Notes: generated by a model from the sequence alone, not told the origin. A stretch of DNA of 64,000 nt from JAEELC01 sp963605425 (GCA_963605425.1 CAVCUQ010000004.1:21810-85809), one strand, 5' to 3'; positions 52,453-62,151 are shown, counted from the first letter of the stretch. Program-made: numbers and translations.

Positions 52453-53435
52453 TGATAATAGTACATGCATGTCTTGAAATATTAGACTTAAGAAGTTCTA
52501 AATATAAATATAGTAATAAAGAACTTGATTTTACTCGTGATTTAACAAATGAATATGTAAATAAGATTATTGAAAAGGTTAGTAAGAATCCTAATAAAAG
52601 AAGTGGTTCATTCAATAGTGAATCACCTCTTAAGAAAGTACTTTTAGAATATAAAAGTGAAGATTTTATTGAATCTAGCAAGAAAATAGCTGATGTTTTC
52701 TTAGATATTCTAAATAAGAATGATATTAAAACATCTCATGATTTACTTGTATGTGAATATAGAATAGAAGAGAATACATTCCTAGGTTTAATTTTACTTG
52801 AGAATTTAACTGCAATCACTCATGAAACAGTAATGGATGGTGATATAGAAGTTAACGAATTTACGAAAACTATTTCTGTCTTACCTGAATCTACAACTAG
52901 AATTTCAACATTCATGCTTGTGTCTCTTCCGGATTTAAATTTCTACTCTAGTGAAAAACTTAGAGAATCACAAGGAGAAAAAAAGAAGATATTTGAAGAA
53001 GCTATGGACGCTAACTACCATCCTTCTACTAATGATATTATTAAAGCAGTGAAAAAAGAAACTAAAAAGATAGCTGAAGATACTGGTATTGATTATTTAA
53101 AGACTATAGCTAATGTTAATGACTTTATCTTTCAAAAAGCTTCTGAAAACTCCCTTAATATTTCTGAACTAGCTGATGCATGTATGCCTGATGAGGAAAC
53201 TAAAAAAGAGTTTAAAGCTAATCTAGCACTTAAAGGTGTGAATGAAGTTGAACCTATTGAATACGATTTAGTTTCTAAAAAGGTAAGAAATCAAAAGATT
53301 AAAACTGATACTGGTATTGAACTTATCATACCTGAGGAATTCTTTAGAGATAATTCTAATTTAGAGATTAAGAATAATAGTGATGGTACAATGAGTATTG
53401 AAATTAAGAATTTTACAAAGATTATAAGTAGGTAA
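52452..53435 (+). CDS. Nucleoid-associated protein, NdpA/YejK family
   Basis: A 327-residue protein matching the 37-kDa nucleoid-associated family: N-terminal ACLEILDLRSSKY, ITHETVMDGDIEVNEFTKTISVLP, and LVSLPDLNFYSSEKLRESQG. Such proteins bind the nucleoid. It is coupled to rmuC by TAATG, linking two DNA-maintenance proteins. ORFs on the other strand here are shadows. Confidence 0.82.
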   Translation: MIIVHACLEILDLRSSKYKYSNKELDFTRDLTNEYVNKIIEKVSKNPNKRSGSFNSESPLKKVLLEYKSEDFIESSKKIADVFLDILNKNDIKTSHDLLVCEYRIEENTFLGLILLENLTAITHETVMDGDIEVNEFTKTISVLPESTTRISTFMLVSLPDLNFYSSEKLRESQGEKKKIFEEAMDANYHPSTNDIIKAVKKETKKIAEDTGIDYLKTIANVNDFIFQKASENSLNISELADACMPDEETKKEFKANLALKGVNEVEPIEYDLVSKKVRNQKIKTDTGIELIIPEEFFRDNSNLEIKNNSDGTMSIEIKNFTKIISR

Positions 53436-53437
53436 TT

Positions 53438-54703
53438 ATGAAGAAAATAAAATATATTTTTAGTTTATTATTACTAATTCTATGTTTAGTATCTTGTAAT
53501 AAAGGAAATAATAGCACTGATAATGAAACCACTCAAAGTGATGAGACAAGCAATATATCGCAAGATGAAAACCAAAAGGAACATTTAGTTAATTTGAGAG
53601 AAAATGAAGTAGATGAAACAAATAGTAAGTCCATTACTTTTGATACTTCTAACTATTTTTCTACATCTTATAATACCGGAAGTTTTGGAGAACTTGATGG
53701 GTTTGAATATTATAGATGTTATCATGAAAATTATAAAATAATGACTAAATTATTAAAGACACCAACATATTTAGAGGGTGAACTAAATTCTAGTATTTAT
53801 AATGTTAATAATCTAAAGGGTATTTATGAAGTAGATATAACTTATAAATCTGAAAAAGGATTTAATTTATATTATTCTTTTGATAGATCTTACTCTAATT
53901 TCTATACTTTTGGTTCAACTAGCCAAATGTTTGATTTAACTATTAAACTTGATTACTCTGGTTTCTTTAAAATTGAAACCTTAGGAGAAGAAGTATATAT
54001 TGAATCTTTAACTGTTAAATATAACAGTAGTGTTACAAATAACAATGATGGCTATTTAAGTTATTATGATACTAGAGTGGATGTTCCTTATACAAGTTTT
54101 GATCCTGAAAGCGGAGAAACAAGAACTATAGCTGATAATATTACTATAAATAGTGATAATACATATACTATTAATTCTAGCAAATCTTATACTTATTATA
54201 CTATTGATGACATTATTAAAAATCCTGCATTAGCTGAAAAGGCTTGTTATACTGATCCTGTTGATGTAGCTAACTATTACACTCTATTTAATGCTTTTCC
54301 TTTAAATTATGGATATAAGAGTGATACAAGTTTGTTACAAAAATATTTTGGTGATAATGTTAGATGTGTATCTAAGTATTCTAGAACTGATGGATATGCA
54401 ACTAGCGTTCCTTATTATGCAAGCAGTTATTATCCTACTTATTATGAACTTGATATAGATGAAGATGGAACTTATACTACATCAAGCAGAGGTAAAGGAA
54501 GACTTGTTATTTGGGAAGAAGGATTTAAAAATGTTTCATATTCTGGTCAAGCTGTAATAGTATACACTGATGACCATTATGCAACTTTTAGAGAATATAA
54601 CAATTATGGCACATTTGGAACTAGATTTAACGCTGAAAGAAAGGTTACAGGACTAAAGTGGAGCGAGCCAGTTACTTTAAGTGCAAAACAATTGATTATA
54701 TAA
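53438..54703 (+). CDS. Secreted lipoprotein of unknown function
   Basis: A 421-residue lipoprotein: signal peptide ending in the lipobox LVSC (Cys at residue 20), then a Ser/Thr/Asn-rich linker and a beta-rich domain rich in Tyr and aromatic residues. It begins 2 bp after the nucleoid-protein gene, but its predicted location is outside the cell. No known domain is visible. Confidence 0.8.
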   Translation: MKKIKYIFSLLLLILCLVSCNKGNNSTDNETTQSDETSNISQDENQKEHLVNLRENEVDETNSKSITFDTSNYFSTSYNTGSFGELDGFEYYRCYHENYKIMTKLLKTPTYLEGELNSSIYNVNNLKGIYEVDITYKSEKGFNLYYSFDRSYSNFYTFGSTSQMFDLTIKLDYSGFFKIETLGEEVYIESLTVKYNSSVTNNNDGYLSYYDTRVDVPYTSFDPESGETRTIADNITINSDNTYTINSSKSYTYYTIDDIIKNPALAEKACYTDPVDVANYYTLFNAFPLNYGYKSDTSLLQKYFGDNVRCVSKYSRTDGYATSVPYYASSYYPTYYELDIDEDGTYTTSSRGKGRLVIWEEGFKNVSYSGQAVIVYTDDHYATFREYNNYGTFGTRFNAERKVTGLKWSEPVTLSAKQLII

Positions 54704-54720
54704 TATAAACTTAATATAAT

Positions 54721-54842
54721 AATATTGTTTTCAGGGATGGATGAAATTTCCTACCGGAGGTATAGCCCTCGAGCAAGTTTTTGCAGAATCCGTTTGATTC
54801 GGATGCCGACAGTTACAGTCTGGATGAAAGAAAAAATATTTT
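54721..54842 (+). promoter_or_regulatory. FMN riboswitch (RFN element)
   Basis: Contains TCAGGGATGGATGAAATTTC, CTACCGGAGGTATAGCCCTCGAGC, and GCCGACAGTTACAGTCTGGATGAAAG, the conserved core of RFN. P1 forms by AATATT at both ends. A terminator hairpin follows and then a riboflavin transporter S component, so FMN should switch off the gene by termination. Confidence 0.93.
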
Positions 54843-54847
54843 TTTCA

Positions 54848-54879
54848 GTATGCCTTGAAATTCAGGGCATCTTTTTTTT
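54848..54879 (+). terminator. Riboswitch-controlled terminator
   Basis: ATGCCTTG pairs with CAGGGCAT (one G-U), followed by CTTTTTTTT; it lies directly after the FMN aptamer and before ribU. Confidence 0.85.
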
Positions 54880-54898
54880 GAATAGGAGTTGATTATAT

Positions 54899-55504
54899 AT
54901 GAAAACACTATCTTTAAAAAAATGTATTTTAACAAGTATTTTTGCATCTATGTCAATAATACTCTATGTGATTGGACCTAAGTTTCCACTTCCTTCACTT
55001 TTTCCTGACTTCTTAAAAGTCAACTTTTCAATGTTACCAATACTTATGACTATAATATTTATAGGAAATAGATATGGTTTCTTTATCGTTTTACTAAGAT
55101 TCTTACTAGGTCTTGCCTTCGGTTCTAGTACTGCAGGTATTGGGGAAACTAGTGATTTAATTATAGGTTTATTTTTAGTATTATTTTGTATTATAGGTAA
55201 TAATATATATAAGAAGAATAATAAAATAATTTTTGTATTTTTGTTTGCAATATTAGGCTGGGTAATTGGAGGAGTTGTTTCAAACTTATTTGCACTACCT
55301 ATGTACATGAATGTTATGGGTTGGAGTAAGGAGGCTTTTGCATCTATGCTAGCTAAAATTCATCCTTCTTGCACAGCTGGCAATTTCTATTTTTATTATT
55401 TTGTTTTAGCTATTATTCCCTTTAATTTGCTTTTATCTTGCTTTGTATCTTTAATTTGTTATTTAGTTTATGTACCACTTTCTAAATATACAAATAATTT
55501 ATAA
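54899..55504 (+). CDS. ribU: ECF transporter S component for riboflavin
   Basis: A 201-residue integral membrane protein with about six helices, starting KKCILTSIFASMSIILYVIG. It fits the RibU/ECF S-component length and pattern, and captures riboflavin for the ECF energising module. The FMN riboswitch upstream strongly supports riboflavin as ligand. The ECF ATPases (ecfA, ecfT) are not in this window. Confidence 0.9.
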   Translation: MKTLSLKKCILTSIFASMSIILYVIGPKFPLPSLFPDFLKVNFSMLPILMTIIFIGNRYGFFIVLLRFLLGLAFGSSTAGIGETSDLIIGLFLVLFCIIGNNIYKKNNKIIFVFLFAILGWVIGGVVSNLFALPMYMNVMGWSKEAFASMLAKIHPSCTAGNFYFYYFVLAIIPFNLLLSCFVSLICYLVYVPLSKYTNNL

Positions 55505-55591
55505 ATTCAATTATATTTCTTTATTTTTAGAGTTAAATAATATATAATAGTTTCGGTAAAAAAATATTAATTTATTAAGGAGTGTGTTTTT

Positions 55592-56902
55592 ATGCCATAT
55601 ATTACTAGCGTTTACGCAAGAGAAGTATTAGACTCACGTGGTAATCCAACTGTTGAAGTTGAAATCACAACTGAAAGCGGATCATTCGGTAGAGCCTTAG
55701 TTCCATCAGGAGCTTCTACAGGTGTTCATGAAGCACTTGAATTAAGAGACGGAGACAAATCTCGTTATCTAGGTAAAGGTACATTAAGTGCTGTTAAGAA
55801 TGTTAATGAAGTTATCGGACCAAAATTAATTGGTAAGGATTGCAGAGACCAAAATGCAATTGATGAATTCATGATTCAATTAGATGGTACTGAAAATAAG
55901 TCAAATTTAGGTGCTAACGCAATGCTTGGTGTTTCAATGGCTTGTGCTAGAGCTGCAGCTGATTATTCAGGTCTTCCTCTATACAAGTATCTAGGTGGAG
56001 CAAATGCAAAGCAATTACCTCTTCCTATGATGAACATCATGAATGGTGGTGCTCATGCTGATTTCGTTATTGATTTCCAAGAAATCATGATTTTACCAGC
56101 TGGTGCTCCTAACTTCCACGAAGCTCTAAGATATGGTGCTGAAGTATTCCATAACTTAAAGAAGATTTTAAAAGCTAAAGGTTATGCTACATCAGTAGGT
56201 GATGAAGGTGGTTATGCTCCTCATCTACATTCAAATGAAGAAGCATTCGAACTTGTTATCGAAGCTATTAAGGCTGCAGGATTCGTTCCTGGTAAGGATA
56301 TCTTCTTAGGTATCGACGTAGCTGCTTCTGAATTCTATGATGTTGAAACTAAGAAGTATACATTAAAGGCTGATGGTGGAGTATTCACTTCAACTGAAAT
56401 GGTTGACAACTACTATGTTCCACTAACTGAAAAGTTCCCTATCATCACTATCGAAGATGGTCTTGCTGAAGATGACTGGGAAGGTTGGAAGTATCTAACT
56501 GACAAGTTAGGTAAGAAGGTTCAACTTGTAGGTGATGACTTATTTGTTACAAACACAAAGAGATTATCTAAGGGTATTTCTTTAGGTGTTGCAAATGCTA
56601 TCCTTATTAAGGTTAACCAAATCGGTACTTTAACTGAAACATTCGATGCTATCGAAATGGCTAAGCGTGCTGGTTACACTGCAATCGTTTCTCACAGATC
56701 TGGTGAAACAGAAGATACTACTATTGCTGACCTTGTAGTTGGTACAAATGCTGGTCAAATCAAGACTGGTTCTCTATCTCGTACAGACAGAATTGCTAAG
56801 TACAACCAATTACTACGTATTGAAGATGAATTAAACCAATATGGTGAAGCTTCAATCGCTAAGTGGGATGGAATCAAATCTTTATACCAATTAAATAAGT
56901 AG
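55592..56902 (+). CDS. eno: Enolase
   Basis: Glycolytic enzyme converting 2-phosphoglycerate to phosphoenolpyruvate, 436 residues. Motifs: REVLDSRGNPTVEVE, PSGASTGVHEALELRDGD, GDEGGYAPH, IEDGLAEDDW, VGDDLFVTN, and SHRSGETEDTTIADL. Strong AAGGAG site and frequent-codon use suggest high expression. It appears monocistronic. Confidence 0.98.
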   Translation: MPYITSVYAREVLDSRGNPTVEVEITTESGSFGRALVPSGASTGVHEALELRDGDKSRYLGKGTLSAVKNVNEVIGPKLIGKDCRDQNAIDEFMIQLDGTENKSNLGANAMLGVSMACARAAADYSGLPLYKYLGGANAKQLPLPMMNIMNGGAHADFVIDFQEIMILPAGAPNFHEALRYGAEVFHNLKKILKAKGYATSVGDEGGYAPHLHSNEEAFELVIEAIKAAGFVPGKDIFLGIDVAASEFYDVETKKYTLKADGGVFTSTEMVDNYYVPLTEKFPIITIEDGLAEDDWEGWKYLTDKLGKKVQLVGDDLFVTNTKRLSKGISLGVANAILIKVNQIGTLTETFDAIEMAKRAGYTAIVSHRSGETEDTTIADLVVGTNAGQIKTGSLSRTDRIAKYNQLLRIEDELNQYGEASIAKWDGIKSLYQLNK

Positions 56903-56918
56903 TTTTTACTAAATATAA

Positions 56919-56950
56919 GAAGGACATTAGAAATAATGTTCTTTTTATTT
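56919..56950 (+). terminator. Terminator of eno
   Basis: AAGGACATTA - GAAA - TAATGTTCTT then TTTATTTG. A TATGTT-like box further along could be the promoter of the next gene. Confidence 0.8.
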
Positions 56951-57012
56951 GTTTAAGCAATCTATTTAAATTTCATATTAAATTATGTTAAAATTTGATA
57001 AAGGTGATAATA

Positions 57013-57870
57013 ATGGAAATAATTAAAGAAGGTTCTTTTACAGGTGAACGAGCTTTATATAATTTGAAAGATTCTAAAATTTATGACAGTGCTTTTTATG
57101 ATGGTGAGTCTCCTTTGAAAGAGTCAAATAATATTGAAATATATAATTCTATCTTTAAATGGAAATATCCTCTATGGTATGCAAAAGACATTTATGTTAA
57201 GAATACTAGTTTTTTAGAAAGTGCAAGATCTGGTATTTGGTATACTGAAAATATTACAATAGAAGATAGTTTAATAGAGGCTCCTAAACAGTTTAGAAGA
57301 AGTAAAAATATAAAACTTATTAATTGTTCACTACCTAATGCACTTGAAACATTATGGAACTGCGAGAATATAGAACTTAATAATGTAGAAGCTAGAGGTG
57401 ATTATTTAGGTCTTAATTCAAAAAATATTAAGATAAATAATTTTAAATTATCAGGAAATTATGCTTTTGATGGCGCTAGTAATATTGAAATTGATAATGC
57501 TTATATGCTATCTAAGGATTCTTTCTGGAACTCTCGAAATGTAGTTGTTAAAAATTCAACCATTATAGGTGAATATCTAGGATGGAACTCTAAAAATTTA
57601 ACATTTATCAACTGTACTATCGATTCTCTTCAAGGCATGTGTTATATTGATAATATTAAACTTGTTAACTGTAAATTATTAAATACTAATTTAGCATTTG
57701 AACTATGTGAAAATATAGACGCTGATATAATCTCAAAAGTTGATAGTATTAAGAACCCTTTATCAGGTACAATAACTGCTAAAGAAATTGGTGAAATTGT
57801 AGAAGATGACATGGTTTATAAGGGAACAAAGATTGATTATAGTAAAACAACTATAAAGGAGACTAAATAA
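57013..57870 (+). CDS. DUF3737 beta-helix protein
   Basis: A 285-residue right-handed beta-helix-like protein built of repeats of about 20 residues (for example IKINNFKLSGNY, NIEIDNAYM, VVVKNSTII, NLTFINCTIDS). It matches DUF3737, a family of unknown function often next to an aminotransferase. I start at ATG 57013 after AAGGTGAT; the in-frame 56995 start lacks a ribosome site. It overlaps the start of the patB-like gene by one base. Confidence 0.85.
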   Translation: MEIIKEGSFTGERALYNLKDSKIYDSAFYDGESPLKESNNIEIYNSIFKWKYPLWYAKDIYVKNTSFLESARSGIWYTENITIEDSLIEAPKQFRRSKNIKLINCSLPNALETLWNCENIELNNVEARGDYLGLNSKNIKINNFKLSGNYAFDGASNIEIDNAYMLSKDSFWNSRNVVVKNSTIIGEYLGWNSKNLTFINCTIDSLQGMCYIDNIKLVNCKLLNTNLAFELCENIDADIISKVDSIKNPLSGTITAKEIGEIVEDDMVYKGTKIDYSKTTIKETK

Positions 57871-59033
57871 TGAAATACGATTTTGAAACAATTCCAAATA
57901 GAAGAGGTACATCAAGCATAAAATGGGATGTTAAAGATAATGAACTTCCTATGTGGATAGCTGATATGGATTTTAAAACTCCAGATTTTATTCTAAACAA
58001 GATGAATGAAATAGTAAATTTTGGTAATTTTGGTTATAAAGATGTACCAGAAAAATATTTTGAAAGTTTTGCAAATTGGTTTGAAAGACGTCACAATGTC
58101 AAATGGAACAAAGATGAGATGATCTTTACAACTGGTGTAGTACCTGCAATATCTAGTATTGTTAGAAAGATTACAACAGTAGGTGAAAAAGTGTTAGTTA
58201 TGGAACCTTGTTATAATATTTTCTTTAATTCTATTGTAAATAATGGTCGTTTTATTGTATCTAGTGATTTAGTATATGAAAATGGTATCTATAATATTGA
58301 TTTTAAAGACTTAGAAGAAAAATTAAGTGATAATCAAGTTAATTTACTTATTTTGTGTAATCCTCAAAATCCTTGTGGTAAAATTTATACCAAAGAAGAA
58401 TTAGCTAAAATAGGACAATTAGCTTATAAACATAATGTTATAGTATTATCAGATGAAATTCATTGTGATATTACTGAGGAAGGATATTGCTATACTCCAT
58501 ATCAATCAGTTAATGATATAAATAGATTTAATTCGATTACTTGTATATCAGCTAGTAAATGTTTTTCTCTAGCCGGTCTTCAGGGAGCAGTTGTAGTAGT
58601 TCCTAATTCTAATTTAAGACATAAGGTAAGAAGAGGATTAAATACTGATGAGGTAGCTGAACCTAATAGTTTTGTATGCGATGTATTTAGCTATGCTTTA
58701 GATAATGGTGAAGAATATATTAATGAACTTAATAAGGTGATTTCAAGAAATAAGAAATATGCTTATGATTATATATTAAATAATATTAAAGAATTAACTC
58801 CAGTCATATCTCATTCACTATATTTAATATGGGTAGATATATCTAAAGTTTCTGATGACTCTGATAAATTTACTAGCTTTTTAAGAGAAAAGACAGGACT
58901 TTATGTCGCAAGTGGTAAAGAATACGGAGAACCTGGTAAAACATTTATTAGAATTAATTTAGCTACAAACTCAAAAAATGTAAAAGACGGTATGGAAAAA
59001 TTAAAACAAGGAGTTAAACTTTATGCAAGGTAA
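57870..59033 (+). CDS. patB: PatB/MalY-type PLP aminotransferase (cystathionine beta-lyase)
   Basis: A 387-residue fold-type I PLP enzyme. It starts NRRGTSSIKWDV with the MalY/PatB signature PMWIADMDFKTP; the PLP Lys is in SASKCFSLAGLQGA, and NPQNPCGKIYTKEEL binds the substrate carboxylate. Members cleave cystathionine or cysteine and transaminate amino acids; the exact substrate is open. TAATG overlap with DUF3737 shows translational coupling, and a small membrane-protein gene overlaps its end. Confidence 0.9.
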   Translation: MKYDFETIPNRRGTSSIKWDVKDNELPMWIADMDFKTPDFILNKMNEIVNFGNFGYKDVPEKYFESFANWFERRHNVKWNKDEMIFTTGVVPAISSIVRKITTVGEKVLVMEPCYNIFFNSIVNNGRFIVSSDLVYENGIYNIDFKDLEEKLSDNQVNLLILCNPQNPCGKIYTKEELAKIGQLAYKHNVIVLSDEIHCDITEEGYCYTPYQSVNDINRFNSITCISASKCFSLAGLQGAVVVVPNSNLRHKVRRGLNTDEVAEPNSFVCDVFSYALDNGEEYINELNKVISRNKKYAYDYILNNIKELTPVISHSLYLIWVDISKVSDDSDKFTSFLREKTGLYVASGKEYGEPGKTFIRINLATNSKNVKDGMEKLKQGVKLYAR

Positions 59034-59184
59034 TATTATATTTGTTATGCTAGTAATAGTATTTACGATTATTTTCTTATATTTATTTCATTTGGTTAAA
59101 AAAGGCTTTAAAAATAACAATACAGAAGAAACTGAAACTGAAGAAAAAGAGACTAAAAAGCCAACTTTAAGAAAAAAGAAGTAA
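59023..59184 (+). CDS. Small single-pass membrane protein
   Basis: A 53-residue ORF overlapping the aminotransferase stop by 11 bp. It starts MQGNIIFVMLVIVFTIIFLYLF, a membrane helix, followed by a charged cytosolic tail (TEETETEEKETKKPTLRKKK). GGAG lies upstream (AAGGAG, 59008-59013, inside patB). No family recognised; its start, ribosome site and frame make it probable. Confidence 0.65.
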   Translation: MQGNIIFVMLVIVFTIIFLYLFHLVKKGFKNNNTEETETEEKETKKPTLRKKK

Positions 59185-59193
59185 TCATGCTTA

Positions 59194-59222
59194 TTGCATA
59201 TTAAAGTTTGGTATGATAAAAT
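59194..59222 (+). promoter_or_regulatory. Promoter of secG-rnr-smpB
   Basis: TTGCAT (59194-59199), 17-bp spacer, TAAAAT (59217-59222), 44 bp before the secG start. Confidence 0.75.
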
Positions 59223-59266
59223 ATAGTGCATAAGTATTTTTATATTAATGAAGTGAGGATTTCAAT

Positions 59267-59500
59267 ATGAGACCAATTGATTTTATAATTTTAATCGTAT
59301 CTATATGTTTAGTTATTGTTGTATTAATGCAACAATCAAAGGACGATATTAATGATGCATTCTCAGGTAACAAGAGTGAATTATTTAAAAATCAAAAATC
59401 TAGAGGTATTGAATTATTCTTAGAAAGATCAACTGCAGTTCTTGCAATATTATATATTGTTTTAGTTTTAGCTGCAGCTGCAATGCAAATTAATGGATAA
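59267..59500 (+). CDS. secG: Preprotein translocase subunit SecG
   Basis: A 77-residue SecG with two membrane helices (PIDFIILIVSICLVIVVLMQQ and RSTAVLAILYIVLVLAAAAMQ). It is part of the SecYEG channel. SecG upstream of rnr and smpB is a conserved Firmicutes order. A weak hairpin with a U-run at 59501 may lower expression of rnr. Confidence 0.92.
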   Translation: MRPIDFIILIVSICLVIVVLMQQSKDDINDAFSGNKSELFKNQKSRGIELFLERSTAVLAILYIVLVLAAAAMQING

Positions 59501-59527
59501 AGATTTCTTATGAAATCTTTTTCTTTT
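59499..59527 (+). terminator. Hairpin between secG and rnr
   Basis: AAAGATTTC - TTAT - GAAATCTTT followed by TTCTTTTTG. Since no clear promoter lies after it, rnr likely relies on read-through. Confidence 0.75.
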
Positions 59528-59546
59528 TGTACAAAGGGGTGATATT

Positions 59547-61694
59547 ATGACAAATAAAGAATTAGTATTAAAAGCTTTATCTAAACCATTTAATCATAAT
59601 ATAAATGATGTTAAGAAAACAACAAGATTAAGTGTAGAAGAAATTAAGAGTGCTATTCTAGAATTAAAAGAAGAAAATAGAATACACACTAACTCTAAAG
59701 GTGATTTATTTTATATAAAATATACAGGAACTATTGAAATTAAGGATAGTGGTTTTGGTTTTATTAAAGTTGAAGGTATTGAAAATGATTTCCATGTAAA
59801 TGAAAAAGACACAAAGGGTGCTATAAATGGAGACATTGTTGAATTCTATGTATTACCTTCTAATAAGAAGACTAAACTAGATTCAGCTATTGTACTTAAC
59901 ATAGTAAAACATTCTAAGGAATATGTTTATGGTATGTTATGTGTTAAGAAAAATAAACATGGTACAAGTTATTATATTGAATCAGATAAATCTGATTTTA
60001 AGATTAAAGCAGAAGTTAATGAAATTCATTTAAATGGAGCTATTGAAGGTAATATTGTAGTAGCTAAAATATTAGATTATGTATCTAATAAGAAGGTTAA
60101 CTGTAGTGTGGAAAGAATTGTAGGCTATAAGGATGACCCAGGTGTAGACATAGCACTTATAGCAGCTGAACATGGCTTTGTAATAGATTTTTCTCGTGAG
60201 ACACAAGAAGAAATAAAAGATATACCTAATTCTATAAATATAGAAGATTATCCTAATAGAAAAGATTATACTAATTTAAATATTATCACTATTGATGGAA
60301 ATGATTCTAAAGACTTTGATGATGCAGTATATGTAGAGAGATGCAAGGAAGGATATAAACTTATTGTTTGTATAGCTGATGTAGCCTATTATGTTAAAGA
60401 AGGATCTCCTTTAGATAAGGATGCTTATTCTAGAGGTACTAGTTGTTATTTAGCTAATACTGTTATCCCGATGTTACCTCAAAAATTATCAAATGGTATA
60501 TGTTCTTTAAATGAAGGTGAATATAGACTTTGTAATTCATGCGAGATGATTATTGATAATAGTGGTAAACTATTAAAATATGAATTGTTTGAAGGTATAA
60601 TGAAGTCTAAACATAGAATGACTTATGAAAATGTTAATAAGATATTTGAAGGTGACAATGAACTAATTGCTAAATATAGTGATATCTATGAAATGTTACT
60701 AGATATGAAGAAACTATCTAGTATTATTAGAGAAGATAGAAATAAAAAAGGTGCAATTGAGTTTGATACTCCTGAATATTCTGTTAAACTAGATGAGAGT
60801 GGATTCCCAGAGGAATTCAAACTTAGAACTAGAGGAGAAGCTGAGATGATGATTGAAGATTTCATGCTTAAGTGCAATGAAACTGTAGCTTATCATCTAA
60901 ATATTTCAAATCTTCCTTGTTTATATAGAGTACATGAAACACCAGATACTGATAAGGTTATTAATGTATTTAAGATTATTAATAATTTAACTGGTCATAA
61001 CATTAGAATTCCTAAAAATGATACTATTATGCCATTTGAAATCCAAAAGGTAATGGCACAAGTTAAAGATTCACCATCATATCAAGCTATTAATACATTA
61101 ATGCTTAGATCTATGAAGAAAGCAAGATATTCTGATGAGTCTTTAGGTCATTACGGACTAGCTTTAACTTATTATTGTCACTTTACTTCACCTATTAGAA
61201 GATATCCTGATTTAGTAGTACATAGAATATTAAAGAAGTTAGTATTTAATACTAAAAACTTTAATGCTGAATATAATCACTTTGAAGACTTTACTCACTA
61301 TGCATCTATCGATACATCAAAAAGAGAAAAAGCATCAATAGAATGTGAAAGAGAAGTATTTGATATGCTTTCAGCTAAATATATGACTCGTCATATAGGA
61401 GAAGAAGCGGAAGGTATTGTATCTAGTGTTACATCATTTGGTATGTTTGTTATGCTTGAAAATGGTATTGAAGGACTCGTTCATGTGGCTAATATGTATG
61501 GTAAATATTACTATAATGAAAATACAATGTCACTTGAATCTAAAACTAAATCATTTAAGATAGGTGATAAAGTTAATATTAGATGCCTGGCAGCAAATGT
61601 TCGTGAGCGTAATGTTGATTTTATCTTAATTGATGATTATAATAAATTCATTGAAGAGGGATATACTTATGGAGAAGAACATAGTAGAAAATAA
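59547..61694 (+). CDS. rnr: Ribonuclease R
   Basis: Processive 3'-5' exoribonuclease, 715 residues. N-terminal winged-helix and OB-fold cold-shock domains, then the RNB domain with TIDGNDSKDFDDAVYV (catalytic Asp residues) and YLANTVIPMLP, the motif SPIRRYPDLVVHR, then the S1 domain (EAEGIVSSVTSFGMFVMLENGIEGLV). The Lys-rich tail of E. coli RNase R is missing. It works with tmRNA on non-stop mRNA and is placed directly before smpB. Confidence 0.97.
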   Translation: MTNKELVLKALSKPFNHNINDVKKTTRLSVEEIKSAILELKEENRIHTNSKGDLFYIKYTGTIEIKDSGFGFIKVEGIENDFHVNEKDTKGAINGDIVEFYVLPSNKKTKLDSAIVLNIVKHSKEYVYGMLCVKKNKHGTSYYIESDKSDFKIKAEVNEIHLNGAIEGNIVVAKILDYVSNKKVNCSVERIVGYKDDPGVDIALIAAEHGFVIDFSRETQEEIKDIPNSINIEDYPNRKDYTNLNIITIDGNDSKDFDDAVYVERCKEGYKLIVCIADVAYYVKEGSPLDKDAYSRGTSCYLANTVIPMLPQKLSNGICSLNEGEYRLCNSCEMIIDNSGKLLKYELFEGIMKSKHRMTYENVNKIFEGDNELIAKYSDIYEMLLDMKKLSSIIREDRNKKGAIEFDTPEYSVKLDESGFPEEFKLRTRGEAEMMIEDFMLKCNETVAYHLNISNLPCLYRVHETPDTDKVINVFKIINNLTGHNIRIPKNDTIMPFEIQKVMAQVKDSPSYQAINTLMLRSMKKARYSDESLGHYGLALTYYCHFTSPIRRYPDLVVHRILKKLVFNTKNFNAEYNHFEDFTHYASIDTSKREKASIECEREVFDMLSAKYMTRHIGEEAEGIVSSVTSFGMFVMLENGIEGLVHVANMYGKYYYNENTMSLESKTKSFKIGDKVNIRCLAANVRERNVDFILIDDYNKFIEEGYTYGEEHSRK

Positions 61695-62124
61695 GAAAGC
61701 TTACCATGATTATTTTATTGAACAAAAGATAGAATGTGGTATTAAGCTTACAGGTACTGAAATTAAAAGTATAAGAGAACATAAATGTAATATTAATGAT
61801 TCTTATGCAATTATAAGAAATGGTAAATGTGAGATACTTAATATGCATATTGCTAAATATGACTTTGGTAATATTTATAATCATGATGAAACACGTACTA
61901 GAGAATTACTTTTACATAAACATGAAATAATTAAATTATTTAACAGAGTAAGACTTGATGGAGAAACTTTAGTTCCACTTAGAGTTTATCTTAAAGAAGG
62001 TTTATGTAAGATTGAAATTGGGGTATGTAAGGGTAAGAATCAAAGAGATAAAAGAGATGATTTAAAGAAGAAAGATGCTGAAAGGGATATTAGAAGATCT
62101 TTAAAGGATAAAAATCATTTCTAA
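61669..62124 (+). CDS. smpB: SsrA-binding protein SmpB
   Basis: Binds tmRNA and takes it to stalled ribosomes, 151 residues. Motifs: ENKKAYHDYFIEQKIECGIKLTGTEIKSIR, VPLRVYLKEGLCKIEIGVCKGKN, and the C-terminal tail DIRRSLKDKNHF, which enters the mRNA channel. I start at ATG 61669 (after AGAGGG), which overlaps the rnr end by 26 bp; the in-frame ATG at 61630 lies deeper in rnr and adds residues not found in the family. The tmRNA gene follows 63 bp later. Confidence 0.95.
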   Translation: MEKNIVENKKAYHDYFIEQKIECGIKLTGTEIKSIREHKCNINDSYAIIRNGKCEILNMHIAKYDFGNIYNHDETRTRELLLHKHEIIKLFNRVRLDGETLVPLRVYLKEGLCKIEIGVCKGKNQRDKRDDLKKKDAERDIRRSLKDKNHF

Positions 62125-62151
62125 GTATTGAATTTAATTTTAATTAATATA

